From positions 1-53,421 of the IMG/VR virus record IMGVR_UViG_3300028666_000004: a stretch of DNA of 53,421 nt; one strand, written 5' to 3'. Both the position numbers and the translations under genes were made by a program. The notes under the pieces are model-generated. The model searched no databases. It saw only the letters and a list, made by a program, of their open reading frames with translations, and was not told where the DNA came from. Shown one piece after another: positions 29,430 to 38,693 of this stretch (position 1 is the first letter of the stretch; each line of letters opens with the position of its first letter). Source of the stretch: a virus.

Positions 29430-31889
29430 TTAGAAATCTCCATCGGCATACCAATGTCCTTGGATTGTATAGTTAAGGCTAGCTATAGGCGCCCCACAAT
29501 TGTTTTGAACAGAAAACAGAGTCTTGCTAATATTAAATGGAGCAGCAGATTGAGTCGCCAAGTCTGTATTGCCTGTTGTCCAAGCGTTAGCTGTTGCGGG
29601 AGTAACTACAGGATAGGTTTTCACAACTGGAACATTATTAAAGGGTCTTGAGAAAGTTACTGAACAATAAACGTTCGCATTAGCGATAGTACCTAAGTTT
29701 CCAACAAAAAAGTTTTGAGCAGACAAAACGTTAGCTGTTCCTATGGCAATATCATAATTCACATCTTTCTGGAAATATGACATACAGTTTTGCTGTTCCA
29801 ACGCAAAATTTGGAGCTGAAAATGTCGTGGCTACAGTTCCAAACTCAACTTTAACGCAAGTCATATCCCAAGTGGATGTTGCAGCAGATCCGGTACTATC
29901 ACACCATGCAAATAGCGCTAGGTTGTTTATTCCTGCTGTATTGATGGTTGTAGGGCCTAATACGGATAGAGTAAGTGGTGCCGCTGTATTGACGCTAAAA
30001 GAGGGTGCCACATAAGCCCAGTTAGCAGCTAAAGTTGGATCTGCTCCTTGCGCATTCCAGGCCGTTATAAAATTACCACCAGTCAATAATGGGACATCTG
30101 CTGTTCCGGTCCAAGCAATGAAAGCCGCTCTAATTAAATTTATACCAGCCGTAGCATTCCATAATTGCAACATTACTGTCCTGCCAGCAATCATAGTCGT
30201 ATCAGCATAATTGAATACTTGAACATATCCAAACTTTGTATTAGCAGCAACAATAGTTGAGCGAAGCGCATAAGGAGAAGCGGCTAAAGGATTTAATAAG
30301 TTAACAGTTTGCCTGCTTACAGTAACAATATTATTGCCATTAGATTGAAGATTCCACCTGTCAGCAGTATAAGTATCATTATTATTTGGGTAAGCAAATG
30401 TTCCACTATTAAATGTAGTATTACGTTGCCAAATTAACATACTTCCATTCATTAAAAGGTTTGGATTAGTTGGAGCATTACCCCAAGACCAATGATAACT
30501 TCCTCCGGCAGTTGATGTCATATAAATTATCTGACCAGGAGTAGGTATAGCTGCTGGCAAAACATAAGGTAAATCTACACCGGGAAGGTCTGGGCATGAA
30601 AACGATGTAACGTTAGTTCCGCCAATTAATGGCTCAAATAAAGTTAATGCATGACCATTAGTAATCTGAAAATCTGAAGAGGTTTGAACCGGGCTAACGC
30701 CATTTGGAGATAAAACTAAAGCGCCAACTGAAGTTGATATAGTCGTTGCAGCAGAAGTACCAAACAACATATTGCCAATTATTGCTGAATTTATACCAGT
30801 CAGGTTTCCAAAATCATCAAGCAATACCACAGAATTATTTAGAGAGCCGCTAGTATTAAGGTATCGAGCCACAGCATTAACAGTTGTAGCCGCTCCTGAT
30901 GTGGCAATCGTAGCCCAAGATAGAGCTGCCGTGCCTGCTCCTAGTGACGTTACGATTGGGGCTTGTCCTAAAGCCGGATCTGTTGTTGGCAGCGTCACAG
31001 TCAATGTCGTTGTACGATTTCCGGCAGTTAACGCAAATATATTGACATTATTGGTACCAAATAAATCAATCTCGCCTCCATGCATTATTTTTAATGCTAC
31101 ATCTACTCCGCTTGTGTTATCGACTACAACATCACCATTGCCATTAGGAGTAAGAAGTAAATTCTGATTAGCAACAGTGGTTGTAATTACATTGTTTGAA
31201 AAGTTCAAATCCGCAACAGTTAGATTATTAATTCCTGTAATAATAGTTGGCAACGAAATGGTTGGGTTTCCAGCAACACCATTACCATTGACCACGGTAA
31301 TTTGATTGGGTGTACCTGTAATTGTTCTTAAAGCCCATGCCTCTACACCCGTTCTAACAGCTATTCCAGTACCTGCGCCAAAATTTGCTAAAGCAAATAA
31401 ATCTCCCGCCAAAACAAAGGTAAAAGTCCCTGCGCTTGTGATTGGAGAGCCAGCAATAATTAAATTGGCACTAGTAACCACACCAAATGTAATTGCCCCA
31501 ACAGAGGTAACAGCAACAACACCTCCTCCTGCTGGTAATACATCCCAATTACCATCTTGCGTTGAATTGTTTCTTAATATAAATATTTGAGCAGTGCCAG
31601 CGTTTACGGGAAAAGTTTGACCTGCACTAAAAGTATGTAATGTTGTATTGAATGCCGTATGGTTAACTATTAACAATACTTGACCAATGGAGGCCAATTC
31701 TGCATCAGGTAATGTTACCGTTAAGCCGCCCATTTCCGGAGAGAAATAAAGGACAGCGGCAGTCACATCAAGGACATCTTGAAATTGAGTTGGCCACGCC
31801 AATTGTACGTTTGCATTATAGACAATATCATTATAGCCTTGATTAGCTGCCTGAACTACGTTTCCACCGAATGTATATACAAAACTCAT
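29430..31889 (-). CDS. Large tail fibre / carbohydrate-binding virion protein
   Basis: 819 residues. The N-terminal ~120 residues are a beta-rich attachment-like domain. The middle is a series of Gly/Thr/Val beta repeats. Residues ~490-770 match a common fibre C-terminal module: NPNLLMNGSMLIWQRNTTF, then TYTADRWNL, and later KVEFGTVATTFSAPNFALEQ with NCMSYFQK. This module is a receptor-binding beta-sandwich found in many phage fibres. It overlaps the ejection gene by 4 bases and ends the late operon. Confidence 0.7.
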   Translation of the reverse strand: MSFVYTFGGNVVQAANQGYNDIVYNANVQLAWPTQFQDVLDVTAAVLYFSPEMGGLTVTLPDAELASIGQVLLIVNHTAFNTTLHTFSAGQTFPVNAGTAQIFILRNNSTQDGNWDVLPAGGGVVAVTSVGAITFGVVTSANLIIAGSPITSAGTFTFVLAGDLFALANFGAGTGIAVRTGVEAWALRTITGTPNQITVVNGNGVAGNPTISLPTIITGINNLTVADLNFSNNVITTTVANQNLLLTPNGNGDVVVDNTSGVDVALKIMHGGEIDLFGTNNVNIFALTAGNRTTTLTVTLPTTDPALGQAPIVTSLGAGTAALSWATIATSGAATTVNAVARYLNTSGSLNNSVVLLDDFGNLTGINSAIIGNMLFGTSAATTISTSVGALVLSPNGVSPVQTSSDFQITNGHALTLFEPLIGGTNVTSFSCPDLPGVDLPYVLPAAIPTPGQIIYMTSTAGGSYHWSWGNAPTNPNLLMNGSMLIWQRNTTFNSGTFAYPNNNDTYTADRWNLQSNGNNIVTVSRQTVNLLNPLAASPYALRSTIVAANTKFGYVQVFNYADTTMIAGRTVMLQLWNATAGINLIRAAFIAWTGTADVPLLTGGNFITAWNAQGADPTLAANWAYVAPSFSVNTAAPLTLSVLGPTTINTAGINNLALFAWCDSTGSAATSTWDMTCVKVEFGTVATTFSAPNFALEQQNCMSYFQKDVNYDIAIGTANVLSAQNFFVGNLGTIANANVYCSVTFSRPFNNVPVVKTYPVVTPATANAWTTGNTDLATQSAAPFNISKTLFSVQNNCGAPIASLNYTIQGHWYADGDF

Positions 31890-34105
31890 TCTTCTTCCCC
31901 TATTTCATGCATTCCCATGTATTTGATTTCGCGCTCAGTTAATGGGATTAAACGATTTAATATAGAATGGGCATATTTCTCTTTTCCTTGCGCACGAGCC
32001 TTGGCGTAATGATTAGATAAACGAACGAATTCCTTGTTAGCCATTAATTTAGATAAATAATAAGGCGCAGCTATTGCGGCAGCTCCCCCCGCTACATCAG
32101 CCACTTTATAAGCACCAAAAACTAATCCAAACGTACCTAATGTCGCTTTTTGTACCCTATTTAAATCTGCTTGCGTTAATGCAGTTCCGGAAGTATTCAA
32201 TAACTCTTTTCCTGAGCTAGAAAATTCTTGAGCTATATCTGCAATCTCAGATAAATTGTTATATTCTTTTTTACCTAATAATCCTTGTAACATTTCTTGA
32301 TTCTTTTCTTGCTTTGAGAATATTTTAGAGAATGGTCCAGATTTAAGCTTTCCAGTCTGTAAATCACCTTCAACCGCCTGCGTAAGCATTTGACGTACTT
32401 TAGCCTTTTTTAAAGAATCAAATATTTCTTTTCCTTTTTGGGATTCACCTGAAATTCGTTGAAGCATTTGGATGTTCTGCGGATTAGACATTAAATTAAA
32501 AGCATCTTGTGGCACTTCCCCGGTCATAACGCTTCGCGCCATATCTGTTCTGAATCTATTGGCTATATTTTCTTTAAAGAACTTGCGAGCTTGCCATAAT
32601 CTTTCTCCATATTCTTTATTGGGGGAGCTTGCCATGTCTTTTTCTAAAGCATTGCTTAACTTATAAAGCAATGCTTCTTTTCCCCTAATATCGGCCTCAT
32701 GCCCTAATATTTCACCAATTTCTTGCTTTATTTCATACAAGTTTTTAGGGCTTATCTCTATTTTCTGCTTAAATCCACCCATTAATTCTTTTACTAATTT
32801 AGATTCAGATAAATCCACCCCGGTCATCATTATTTTTTGAGGCCCTTTCTTTAATCCCCAATTGGATGATAGTTCAGACAATAAACCTACAATCCTTTTA
32901 GTGGCGGGAGAAGAAACATCTCGACTTAATATATCTTCCATCGAATGAATGGCGGCTATCGTATGTTTTGGCTGAACCATATCTGTAGGCTTTAATGATT
33001 TATCTGCCAAATCATATAATTGACCTGCTTGCTTTTGGAAAACTTTTTCATCTTCTTTTAGGAAGTTTTTAAAATTTAATGATGCTTCGTGCGGTAGTAC
33101 ATCCGCTCTGCCAAGGCTATCTATAGATTTATTTACAGCATCAATCATGGATTTATCAGCGTCTTGCAATGATTTCTTATAAGCATTGCTAACAAACATT
33201 GACTTGAACCCTGTATTAGCCATAAAGTTTCTAACGCTGCTTTTAACGGCAACGTTATAAGGCAATTCCACTCCGTGCTTTTCTGCTAACTCCATTGTTC
33301 TTATATTAGGTGTACCTACTTTGGAAAATCCTTTCGCCATAAAATCTAATGGCATCTTAGATGCATTCTTTAATGCATCCTTTACATTTCCTTGGCTGCT
33401 CATATTCTTTAGGTAATTAGCAGTTGAAGCCAGCTTAGAGCCTGCTGCACTTCCTATCATTACTTTTGCTAAGTCTTCTCCAACTCTAGGCGCTTTACCT
33501 TCTTCGGTAAACTTAGGCAAAGCTTCTAATGCTGTAGATGCTCCAAATGCTGCCGGAGCTTCTTTTAGTAATGCTTTCCCAACCGCTTTAGCGCCCATTT
33601 TAACTGGTGCTCCTAATGGCCCAAAGCCAGGGATAGGAACAGATATTTCACCAGCACCATGAATAATTCTACCCTTAATATCTTCGTTGGTAGGTTTTAG
33701 GGAACGACCTGCAAATTCTTCTATTGGTCTAGCAAAAGCTTCTTGCATATTTGAATTTTTCGCTTCATTAATAGCCGACTGACGCTCTTCTGGAGTCTTA
33801 GCCCCAAATGGTGCGACATTTCCTATAGCTTGCGCCAAAGACTCCGTCATTGGATGTTCTGCGATGCCTATCCCCGCTTGGCCAGCCAAATCAACTAATG
33901 AGCCAGCACCACTAGCTAAGCCTCTTCCATACTGCATAGCACGCTCAGGATAAGAATATTCATTTGGATTTTGTGACTTTTGTTGTATGGAATTAAAAAG
34001 TTGGTCTGCTTCTTGTTCGATTGGTGAATTTACTTTAGGCGCAGAAGACTGCCGCTGATTAATAGCGTTAAAAAGTTGGTCTGCTTCTTGTTCAGCATTT
34101 ATCAC
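31886..34105 (-). CDS. Large internal (ejection-type) virion protein
   Basis: 739 residues. It begins with two copies of an EQEADQLFN(A/S)I motif whose DNA contains an exact 26-bp repeat. Long helical regions with Ala/Gly-rich patches (YGRGLASGAGSLVDLAGQAG; GAAAIAAPYYLSK near the end) are typical of short-tailed-phage ejection proteins that are extruded into the cell envelope. No lytic domain was recognised. It overlaps its upstream neighbour by 4 bases. Confidence 0.6.
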   Translation of the reverse strand: MINAEQEADQLFNAINQRQSSAPKVNSPIEQEADQLFNSIQQKSQNPNEYSYPERAMQYGRGLASGAGSLVDLAGQAGIGIAEHPMTESLAQAIGNVAPFGAKTPEERQSAINEAKNSNMQEAFARPIEEFAGRSLKPTNEDIKGRIIHGAGEISVPIPGFGPLGAPVKMGAKAVGKALLKEAPAAFGASTALEALPKFTEEGKAPRVGEDLAKVMIGSAAGSKLASTANYLKNMSSQGNVKDALKNASKMPLDFMAKGFSKVGTPNIRTMELAEKHGVELPYNVAVKSSVRNFMANTGFKSMFVSNAYKKSLQDADKSMIDAVNKSIDSLGRADVLPHEASLNFKNFLKEDEKVFQKQAGQLYDLADKSLKPTDMVQPKHTIAAIHSMEDILSRDVSSPATKRIVGLLSELSSNWGLKKGPQKIMMTGVDLSESKLVKELMGGFKQKIEISPKNLYEIKQEIGEILGHEADIRGKEALLYKLSNALEKDMASSPNKEYGERLWQARKFFKENIANRFRTDMARSVMTGEVPQDAFNLMSNPQNIQMLQRISGESQKGKEIFDSLKKAKVRQMLTQAVEGDLQTGKLKSGPFSKIFSKQEKNQEMLQGLLGKKEYNNLSEIADIAQEFSSSGKELLNTSGTALTQADLNRVQKATLGTFGLVFGAYKVADVAGGAAAIAAPYYLSKLMANKEFVRLSNHYAKARAQGKEKYAHSILNRLIPLTEREIKYMGMHEIGEEE
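33993..34093. repeat. 26-bp exact direct repeat in the ejection-protein gene
   Basis: The same 26 bases occur at 33993-34018 and 34068-34093, 75 bases apart, encoding the duplicated N-terminal motif EADQLFN(A/S)I. The spacing is a whole number of codons, so recombination between copies would keep the frame. Confidence 0.9.
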
Positions 34106-35322
34106 TTCTGTCCTTGCGCCTTCATTCTTTGAATGACCAATTTGATTGCTTCATCTGAATAATTTTGAGATTCTGGATATTGCCTTCTGAAATGATCGAT
34201 TCCTCCAACATCACTTTCTTCATTAATCATTTGCTGTTTAGCTACTTCGTCAACTATTTGAGGAGGCACATAATAACCGCCCGCTATTCCTTTTGCTGAC
34301 CATCTTGATTCCTCTAATTTTGGTTCAATTTCATCTCGCAATTCTTTTATATTGTAATCGCGAGCTTCTTTTGTTAATCCGAAACGTGGTACACCTTCCA
34401 TTATGTTTTTCTTCATGATATCTGTAACAGCTTTACCACTCATCCCCGATATCTTACTAGTCACTAAATTACTGGTTAATTTGGTCCATTTTTCAATAGC
34501 GGCACGTGATTTCTTATCAGACATTCCAACCTTAGATAAGGCTATAGCACTTTTTGTTTTGGCATTTTCTGGATCTAAAAATATTTGATTAAAATCCGTA
34601 TCTAAATCAGGATATTCATCTGATAATTTCTGCATTTCATCTAAAGTGGATATAACATTATTATAGAATTTACCTTTGTTAGCTTTCTCTAACATATCTT
34701 TATGGTATGTCAACTGTACATTTTTAGGTAAAGAAGCTAATGGAACCGCATTTGCTGGCGCTTCTCCAATTTCCATTAATTTGCTTACATTATTAACATT
34801 TTCAATACCTTTAGCACCATATTGCATTTTTGCTTTCTGCATTAATTGGCCTAAATGCGCATCATTATAACGTTTGGTTTCATCAAGCTGTTCTCTTTTT
34901 AATTGTTCTTGCCTAAAAGATTGATTTAAATCATCTTGTCTTTGGAGCATTTTAAGATTTATCATTCGCTCATGTTCTCTTGCTTGATTATGCGCGCTAA
35001 CAGCAGGAATAACAGATTCATTCAATGAATTAGCTAAAGAGCCAAGCCCAAACATTGGTTCACCTGAACTTCTTCTTTTATACATATTCGAAAAAACATG
35101 CATCATAGCTTGACCCATTGCACGTCGATTTTGCTCTTCATCCCCTGCAATTGACTCGCGAGCGGCTCTCATTCCAGACATGGTACCCTGATCTAATGGG
35201 TTGCCATAAGATTGAATGCTTGGCATTTGGCTTTGAAAAGGATGCGCAAATTGTCCAGCATTCTGCGGTTGATTAGCATTCTGTGCCTGTTCCAACATTT
35301 GCATCTCTTCTAATGTTCTCAT
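34102..35322 (-). CDS. Internal virion / ejection-type protein
   Basis: 406 residues, mostly helical, Gln/Met-rich N-terminus (QPQNAGQFAHPFQSQMPSIQ), coiled-coil mid region (QEQLKREQLDETKRYNDAHL) and a charged C-terminal helix. Sequence and position between two other internal proteins fit a DNA-ejection protein. No enzymatic motif. Confidence 0.55.
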   Translation of the reverse strand: MRTLEEMQMLEQAQNANQPQNAGQFAHPFQSQMPSIQSYGNPLDQGTMSGMRAARESIAGDEEQNRRAMGQAMMHVFSNMYKRRSSGEPMFGLGSLANSLNESVIPAVSAHNQAREHERMINLKMLQRQDDLNQSFRQEQLKREQLDETKRYNDAHLGQLMQKAKMQYGAKGIENVNNVSKLMEIGEAPANAVPLASLPKNVQLTYHKDMLEKANKGKFYNNVISTLDEMQKLSDEYPDLDTDFNQIFLDPENAKTKSAIALSKVGMSDKKSRAAIEKWTKLTSNLVTSKISGMSGKAVTDIMKKNIMEGVPRFGLTKEARDYNIKELRDEIEPKLEESRWSAKGIAGGYYVPPQIVDEVAKQQMINEESDVGGIDHFRRQYPESQNYSDEAIKLVIQRMKAQGQK

Positions 35323-36158
35323 CGCATCCCCTGTCTCATAGCAAACATGGAGGATGCTAGATTACCTAAGTTTCCAACGGTATTCATTTGAGGAGGAGCT
35401 GCTAACGGATTATCATACACATGTGTAGCTGTAGAATATGGCATTCCATGAACAACGCTGGCCCACTGAGACATTCTTTCAGCAGGTGCCGCTACTTCCC
35501 GCAAGAAATTCTGATAATCAATATCATGTGCTAGTTGACCTTGTCTTTGTTTATTTGCACCTGTTTGTTCTAATGATGCAATATCGGCTACATGACCAGC
35601 ATGTTTCATTTGACCTAAATTAGCCAATTCTCTGGCAGACATTAAACGTCTCGCTTGGTCTGTAGCAAATTGTTGCGCAGATTGTTCATATCCATGAGCC
35701 AAAGCGCGATGTCTTCTTTCAGCTAAATCATTCTGTAAATCTCTAGTTGCTCTTAAGGTTAAATCTCTGTGTCTTGAGCCACCATGTTGACCTAATCTTA
35801 CAAATTTATTCTCAATGGCGGGCAATATCTTTTCGCCCAGTGTCCTCATCGATTCGTTTTCCATATTTCGGATAACATGCTGTTCATAAGGATTCATATA
35901 ATGTTGATGCATGCCAGGAAAAGTTTGTTGCGCTATATTACCCATTAAACTTTGCGCAGTATTAAAGTATGGTTCATAAACTCCTTCCCTTTGTGCTAAT
36001 TCAGAAGCACGTAACTGTTCTCTACTTAAAGGAAATACCCTTTGTCCGCCATAATGTCTATAAGGTTCATTCGCCAAGTTTTGAGCGCGAGTCATTGCTG
36101 ACTCTACTTGGTTTTTATACCAATCTGGCATCTGTTGTACGCTAAATGAAAATGGCAT
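35319..36158 (-). CDS. Internal virion / ejection-type protein
   Basis: 279 residues, helical, rich in Arg, Gln, Ala. It has MPDWYKNQVESAMTRAQNLA and GGSRHRDLTLRATRDLQNDL, patterns found in uncharacterised phage proteins encoded near ejection genes. No transmembrane segment. Overlaps the next gene by 4 bases. Confidence 0.55.
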   Translation of the reverse strand: MPFSFSVQQMPDWYKNQVESAMTRAQNLANEPYRHYGGQRVFPLSREQLRASELAQREGVYEPYFNTAQSLMGNIAQQTFPGMHQHYMNPYEQHVIRNMENESMRTLGEKILPAIENKFVRLGQHGGSRHRDLTLRATRDLQNDLAERRHRALAHGYEQSAQQFATDQARRLMSARELANLGQMKHAGHVADIASLEQTGANKQRQGQLAHDIDYQNFLREVAAPAERMSQWASVVHGMPYSTATHVYDNPLAAPPQMNTVGNLGNLASSMFAMRQGMR

Positions 36159-36167
36159 CTCTATTCC

Positions 36168-37502
36168 TTATCTAACATATGCATGTAATGGTTTAGTTTT
36201 AGGAGGAAGAATACGTGCAACACCTTTATGCTTCCTTATATTTTTACGCATTTTATCTACAGCTCTTGGTCCGCCTAAAGCGTTTACAGCTTCTGGCCTA
36301 AGTACATACTCTCCATCAGAAAGATGAACATTTACATTATGACTTTTTGGATAATGACGCGTCATATAATTTCTATGGTGACCTGATTTAATTAATTTCG
36401 CTTCAAGCTCTGACAGCCTAGATGCTCCATGTTCTGTATTACCATCACCAATCATAGATACATCGGTAGCATTCATGACATAAGAGCCTTTAGGTATTAC
36501 AGTTCTTACGTCATCAGCTTGGCCACTCGATCTACCTTTAACATATCCACCTTCCGCATACATCGATGGATTTGCTTCTTCAAAATAAGGTGAAGGAGTG
36601 AATCCTCTTCCTGATTCTATATCTTCATAGCCATAGGTATTTCTGTTCTTTCTTTCCGACCTGTTTAAAGCCTTTTGTGGAATAGAGGGTGCATTGTGAA
36701 CTCGATGAAATCTTTCCATCTCTTCCTTCATTCTTTCTTCTTCTGTTCTTGGTTTATTCTTTTCTTTACCAAACAATTTGCCGCCGAGAGCACCAGCCAT
36801 TAAAAGTTGGTCTAATCCATCCATTCCACCGCCCATGCCGCCAACATTCCATTTGCCACCGCCCATGCCGCCTAGTCCTCCCATCAATCCTTTAGCTACA
36901 CCGCCTAACCCTTCTCCTCCAAATAGATTACCCATTCCACCGCCCATGCCGCCTAATCCTAATCCAGCATTTCCCATGCCAAACATATCTCCAAGAAGAG
37001 CACCAGTGCCAAAGCCCTTTAATCCTCCCATGGCAATGTTATGACCCATGCCATGCTTGCTCTGCATTGCGCCGCCGAGAGCTCCTCCCATTGTTGCGCC
37101 CATAGGTCCAGCGCCCATCATAGAAGCAGCCGTTCCCATAGCAAATGGAAGGATAGGCTTTAGCTTCATTGCTAAAGCAACACCTTTAGGAGGTTCATGA
37201 TGATGACGAGCTACATATTCTTCATGGTTTTCAGGTTTAACTAAATGAGCTAAAGGTCTAACAATTTCCTTTTCAATTCCATGCATGTTGAAGATTGGAG
37301 CAAGCCACTTTAAGCTTTTTCCAATCTTCTTAAATAATCCAAACTGTGGCAATCCAGTGTAAGGGTTATAATCCATCCCATATTGTTTAGCTAACATTGA
37401 AGCTTCATCAGGATTGATGTGCGCTAATATATTATCTTCACCTTCCCCGTGATTTTGTAATCTTGAAGCTATATCCCTTAAACTATGATGCTGGCGTTTC
37501 AT
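36168..37502 (-). CDS. Gly/Met-rich virion protein with two 'DGEYV' modules
   Basis: 444 residues. Residues ~110-250 are Gly/Met/Ala-rich and hydrophobic (MGGLGGMGGGKWNVGGMGGG). The C-terminal part has two related modules: GRSSGQADDVRTVIPKGSYV with MIGDGNTEHGASRLSELEAK, then VHLSDGEYVLRPEAVNALGG followed by RKHKG and PPKTKPLHAY. The pattern is shared with proteins of many short-tailed phages. A membrane-active or ejection-related role is likely but unproven. Confidence 0.6.
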   Translation of the reverse strand: MKRQHHSLRDIASRLQNHGEGEDNILAHINPDEASMLAKQYGMDYNPYTGLPQFGLFKKIGKSLKWLAPIFNMHGIEKEIVRPLAHLVKPENHEEYVARHHHEPPKGVALAMKLKPILPFAMGTAASMMGAGPMGATMGGALGGAMQSKHGMGHNIAMGGLKGFGTGALLGDMFGMGNAGLGLGGMGGGMGNLFGGEGLGGVAKGLMGGLGGMGGGKWNVGGMGGGMDGLDQLLMAGALGGKLFGKEKNKPRTEEERMKEEMERFHRVHNAPSIPQKALNRSERKNRNTYGYEDIESGRGFTPSPYFEEANPSMYAEGGYVKGRSSGQADDVRTVIPKGSYVMNATDVSMIGDGNTEHGASRLSELEAKLIKSGHHRNYMTRHYPKSHNVNVHLSDGEYVLRPEAVNALGGPRAVDKMRKNIRKHKGVARILPPKTKPLHAYVR

Positions 37503-37512
37503 TTGGACTCCT

Positions 37513-38454
37513 TTAAGCTTGACCCAAGCTTAATGAATGAGCAATTTGATGTAATGGGCTTACATGACCACCATCTACATATCCGCCATGAGCATATTCA
37601 GAATTAAACATATTGCTTAATCCCATATCTTCTTCAGGCTCTTGATAGCCAATTCTGTGACCCATTTGACGACCAAATTGCTCTCCTGCTCTACCACCTA
37701 AATGACTACCCATTTGACCCATCGGAGTATTTCTCATCTCGCGCCCCATGTAGGGTTGCAACATTTGCTGAGCTCTTCCGCCAAATTGTTGCCCCATTTG
37801 CGGCATTCTTTGACCAAATTGTTGAGCCATTCCATAGGGAGATTGTTGAGCATAGCTGCCCATTCCTCTATTCAGCATATTCCCAACACCTTGACCAAAT
37901 TGATGGCCATATTGACTTAGGCTTTGCGGCAACATTCCGCCAAGACGGTTTCCAATGCCTTGACCAAATCTACTAGCCATTCCACCGAAGGATTCTTGTG
38001 GCATTCTATTGCCAAACATGTTTTGGAATTGATTTTGAGCAAATTGGCCAGCCTGTCTTCCCATTTGTGGAAACATTCCACCCATTGGAGTATTCATGTA
38101 AGGCTGCATGCCTTGCTGCATTCCTTGAGGCATTTGCTGCATCATTTGATTTTGAGCATAATGGCCACCTTGCTGACCGATGTCTTGACCCATTTGGGCC
38201 GGAGACGGTGCTTGATTATTGGCTCCTAACATGTTTCCAAACATTCCGCCAAGATTGCTTCCAATCATGGCTCCTTGAGGTCCTCCAAACATTCCACCTA
38301 ATGCACCACCAGCCATTGGGGCAAGAGCGCCCGCCGCAGGCTTAATGAAATCTACAATGGGTTTTGCAATAGATGAAATACCTGAAACGATAGGACTTGC
38401 AACAGAAGAAATCGCGTTTCCGATTGGACTAAAAATATCTGATAACCAAGACAT
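37513..38454 (-). CDS. Gly/Gln/Met-rich virion protein
   Basis: 313 residues. N-terminal helix and hydrophobic patches (PIVDFIKPAAGALAPMAGGA) followed by a low-complexity region of repeated MGQ, QFGQ and Gly-rich units, ending with YAHGGYVDGGHVSP. Probably an internal or ejection-associated protein, as it sits with them. Related in composition to the 36168 gene. Confidence 0.55.
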   Translation of the reverse strand: MSWLSDIFSPIGNAISSVASPIVSGISSIAKPIVDFIKPAAGALAPMAGGALGGMFGGPQGAMIGSNLGGMFGNMLGANNQAPSPAQMGQDIGQQGGHYAQNQMMQQMPQGMQQGMQPYMNTPMGGMFPQMGRQAGQFAQNQFQNMFGNRMPQESFGGMASRFGQGIGNRLGGMLPQSLSQYGHQFGQGVGNMLNRGMGSYAQQSPYGMAQQFGQRMPQMGQQFGGRAQQMLQPYMGREMRNTPMGQMGSHLGGRAGEQFGRQMGHRIGYQEPEEDMGLSNMFNSEYAHGGYVDGGHVSPLHQIAHSLSLGQA

Positions 38455-38465
38455 TGGTGCACCTC

Positions 38466-38693
38466 TTAATAATTTGCCATAGATTTAAACACGTCTTTCG
38501 CCCATGTTTGCCAATCTGAATAAGCTTGTGTACCCGGTGCACCGTTATCCAAAAATGTATTTTCTTGAACTAAAAAATTCCCCCAGTTTTTCCATCCTGA
38601 CTCATCCAATAAAAAAGGAATGTTGTCATCGGGAAAATCAATAACCAGTGAATCTGCCCATAATTTAAGCGTAATGCCAACGGGAAGAATCAC
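38466..38693 (-). CDS. Small conserved tail-associated protein
   Basis: 75 residues, starting 4 bases inside the nozzle gene. The segment SGWKNWGNFLVQENTFLDNG, then YSDWQTWAKDVF, resembles a small protein common in podovirus tail operons. Function not known. Confidence 0.55.
   Translation of the reverse strand: MILPVGITLKLWADSLVIDFPDDNIPFLLDESGWKNWGNFLVQENTFLDNGAPGTQAYSDWQTWAKDVFKSMANY

Noticed and set aside
36778-37044. Plus-strand Pro-rich frames opposite the Gly/Met-rich virion gene
   Set aside because: Complement of Gly codons (GGN) gives Pro codons (NCC); these are shadows of the real gene.
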